A stretch of 6,201 nt of DNA. Origin: an uncultured Clostridia bacterium (lineage in GTDB: Bacteria; Bacillota; Clostridia; JAAYHZ01). Below the pieces are notes generated by a model. The model was not told the origin of the DNA. It searched no databases and worked only from the letters and a program-made list of their open reading frames with translations. Positions 5,572-6,201 of this stretch are shown one piece after another (position 1 is the stretch's first letter; each line of letters begins with the position of its first letter). The DNA is taken from positions 1-6,201 of the forward strand of contig CALCRE010000041.1 in NCBI GenBank assembly GCA_937894465.1, in the 5' to 3' direction. The translations under genes and the position numbers were made by a program.

Positions 5572-6201
5572 GGCTTATCTTTTCGTTTTTCGTACCAAAT
5601 TCTATACTCATTCTTCATAAATTGTTGCTCATCTTCGATTAAGTCGTCAGGAAAATACCTCCACTTATAGGATAGGTTCAATAGTTCTTGAAAAAGGTAA
5701 TCAGGTACATCATTGCACATCACATCGGCTATTTTTGCTTTACTTGAACAACTTTTACCAGTTGCAAAATAATAATCAAGCATGGCTCTTGTCAAGACAA
5801 TTTGAGCAATCAGGCGGATAGGCGGATTTTGGCATGTCTTTAGATATTGAGCATACATTTCGGGGTCTTCTTCCTCTAAGCCCTTAGAAAATTTTTCAGA
5901 CAATACTTGAAATGTCAGCACATCATCTTTTGACGGTGCTTCAATGACACTAATGATATCTTCACCATAAATCGTAATTCCGGAATCCTTCATCCTAAAT
6001 ATTTCTATCGGTAATTCCATATAATCTTTATTTTCCACACACAATTCGAAATCAGTTCTATATGGACGAAATAAATCTGAATATCGATAGATACATTTGG
6101 ATATCGGTATATCACGATTCGTTTCATTTTCCGTTTGATTAATTAATTGGCGGATCGTTTTTCTTGCATTTTGTGGGGCATCATCATACAGTATATGGTT
6201 C
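5544..6201 (-). CDS. partial protein resembling the C-terminal half of AadA-type nucleotidyltransferases
   Basis: The frame runs open from the right edge to TAA at 5544-5546, so 218 residues are visible and the N-terminus is missing. A TTG at 6042-6044 could serve as a start, but it has no ribosome binding site and the frame continues 52 codons upstream with protein-like sequence. The segment LPIEIFRMKDSGITIYGEDII aligns by eye with the IDLAILL...LVGP part of AadA (streptomycin/spectinomycin adenylyltransferase). QIVLTRAMLDYYFATGKSC, followed by SKAKIADVM and a VPDYLFQELLNLSYKW block, resembles its helical C-terminal domain (LTLSRIWYSAVTGKIAPKD...). The Gly-Ser and Asp-x-Asp catalytic motifs would lie beyond the edge, so catalytic competence cannot be judged. 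Resistance is not shown; many such proteins have unknown roles. There is no signal peptide or membrane segment in view. The aldolase follows 40 bp downstream on the same strand. Confidence 0.6.
   Translation of the reverse strand, partial: NHILYDDAPQNARKTIRQLINQTENETNRDIPISKCIYRYSDLFRPYRTDFELCVENKDYMELPIEIFRMKDSGITIYGEDIISVIEAPSKDDVLTFQVLSEKFSKGLEEEDPEMYAQYLKTCQNPPIRLIAQIVLTRAMLDYYFATGKSCSSKAKIADVMCNDVPDYLFQELLNLSYKWRYFPDDLIEDEQQFMKNEYRIWYEKRKDKPCDYVPIMV

Noticed and set aside
6042..6044. TTG as the start of the rightmost gene.
   Set aside because: There is no ribosome binding site before it, and the frame stays open with plausible protein sequence to the window edge, so the gene is treated as truncated.

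Overview
The window reads as a chromosomal segment from a low-GC Gram-positive bacterium (Bacillota). The signs are an A+T-rich sequence, strong AGGAGG-type ribosome binding sites, TTG.../TATAAT-like promoters, and small families such as DUF6472 that I know from anaerobic gut Firmicutes. An Erysipelotrichia or Clostridia member is a reasonable guess, but the window holds no marker that settles it. I see no tRNA, rRNA, CRISPR array, phage module or intact insertion sequence.

Left part (1-1500). The first 182 bases stay open in one plus-strand frame and may be the 3' end of a gene entering from the left; a competing reading is a small terminator at 21-45. Converging on this from the right is rsgA (minus), the best-identified gene: a circularly permuted GTPase for 30S subunit maturation. 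A probable promoter at 1439-1467 starts its transcript about 180 nt before the ATG. The leader carries an early Shine-Dalgarno-like sequence and a suspicious open frame.

Middle part (1485-2870). A minus-strand pair reads toward rsgA: a 62-residue four-cysteine DUF6472 protein, then a 352-residue alpha/beta-hydrolase of the acetylxylan esterase/dienelactone hydrolase type. A stem-loop lies between them and a weak terminator overlaps the esterase stop codon. Their promoter (2813-2841) is back-to-back with a plus-strand promoter (2831-2859), and the two -35 regions touch.

Right part (2854-6201). The plus-strand promoter drives a tight two-gene unit: a 311-residue protein that looks like a divergent polysaccharide-deacetylase-fold enzyme, and, 2 nt later, a DUF5131 protein with a C-x6-C-x2-C motif. 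This unit meets, with a 10-bp gap, a minus-strand pair: an aldolase of the dihydrodipicolinate synthase/N-acetylneuraminate lyase family and, upstream of it, a gene cut by the right edge. The visible part of that gene resembles the C-terminal half of AadA-type aminoglycoside nucleotidyltransferases. A good promoter for the aldolase lies inside the end of the upstream gene.

Most of the content is metabolic and housekeeping. The part least explained by known biology is the deacetylase-like plus DUF5131 unit. I found no convincing evidence of a wholly new defence or mobile system.
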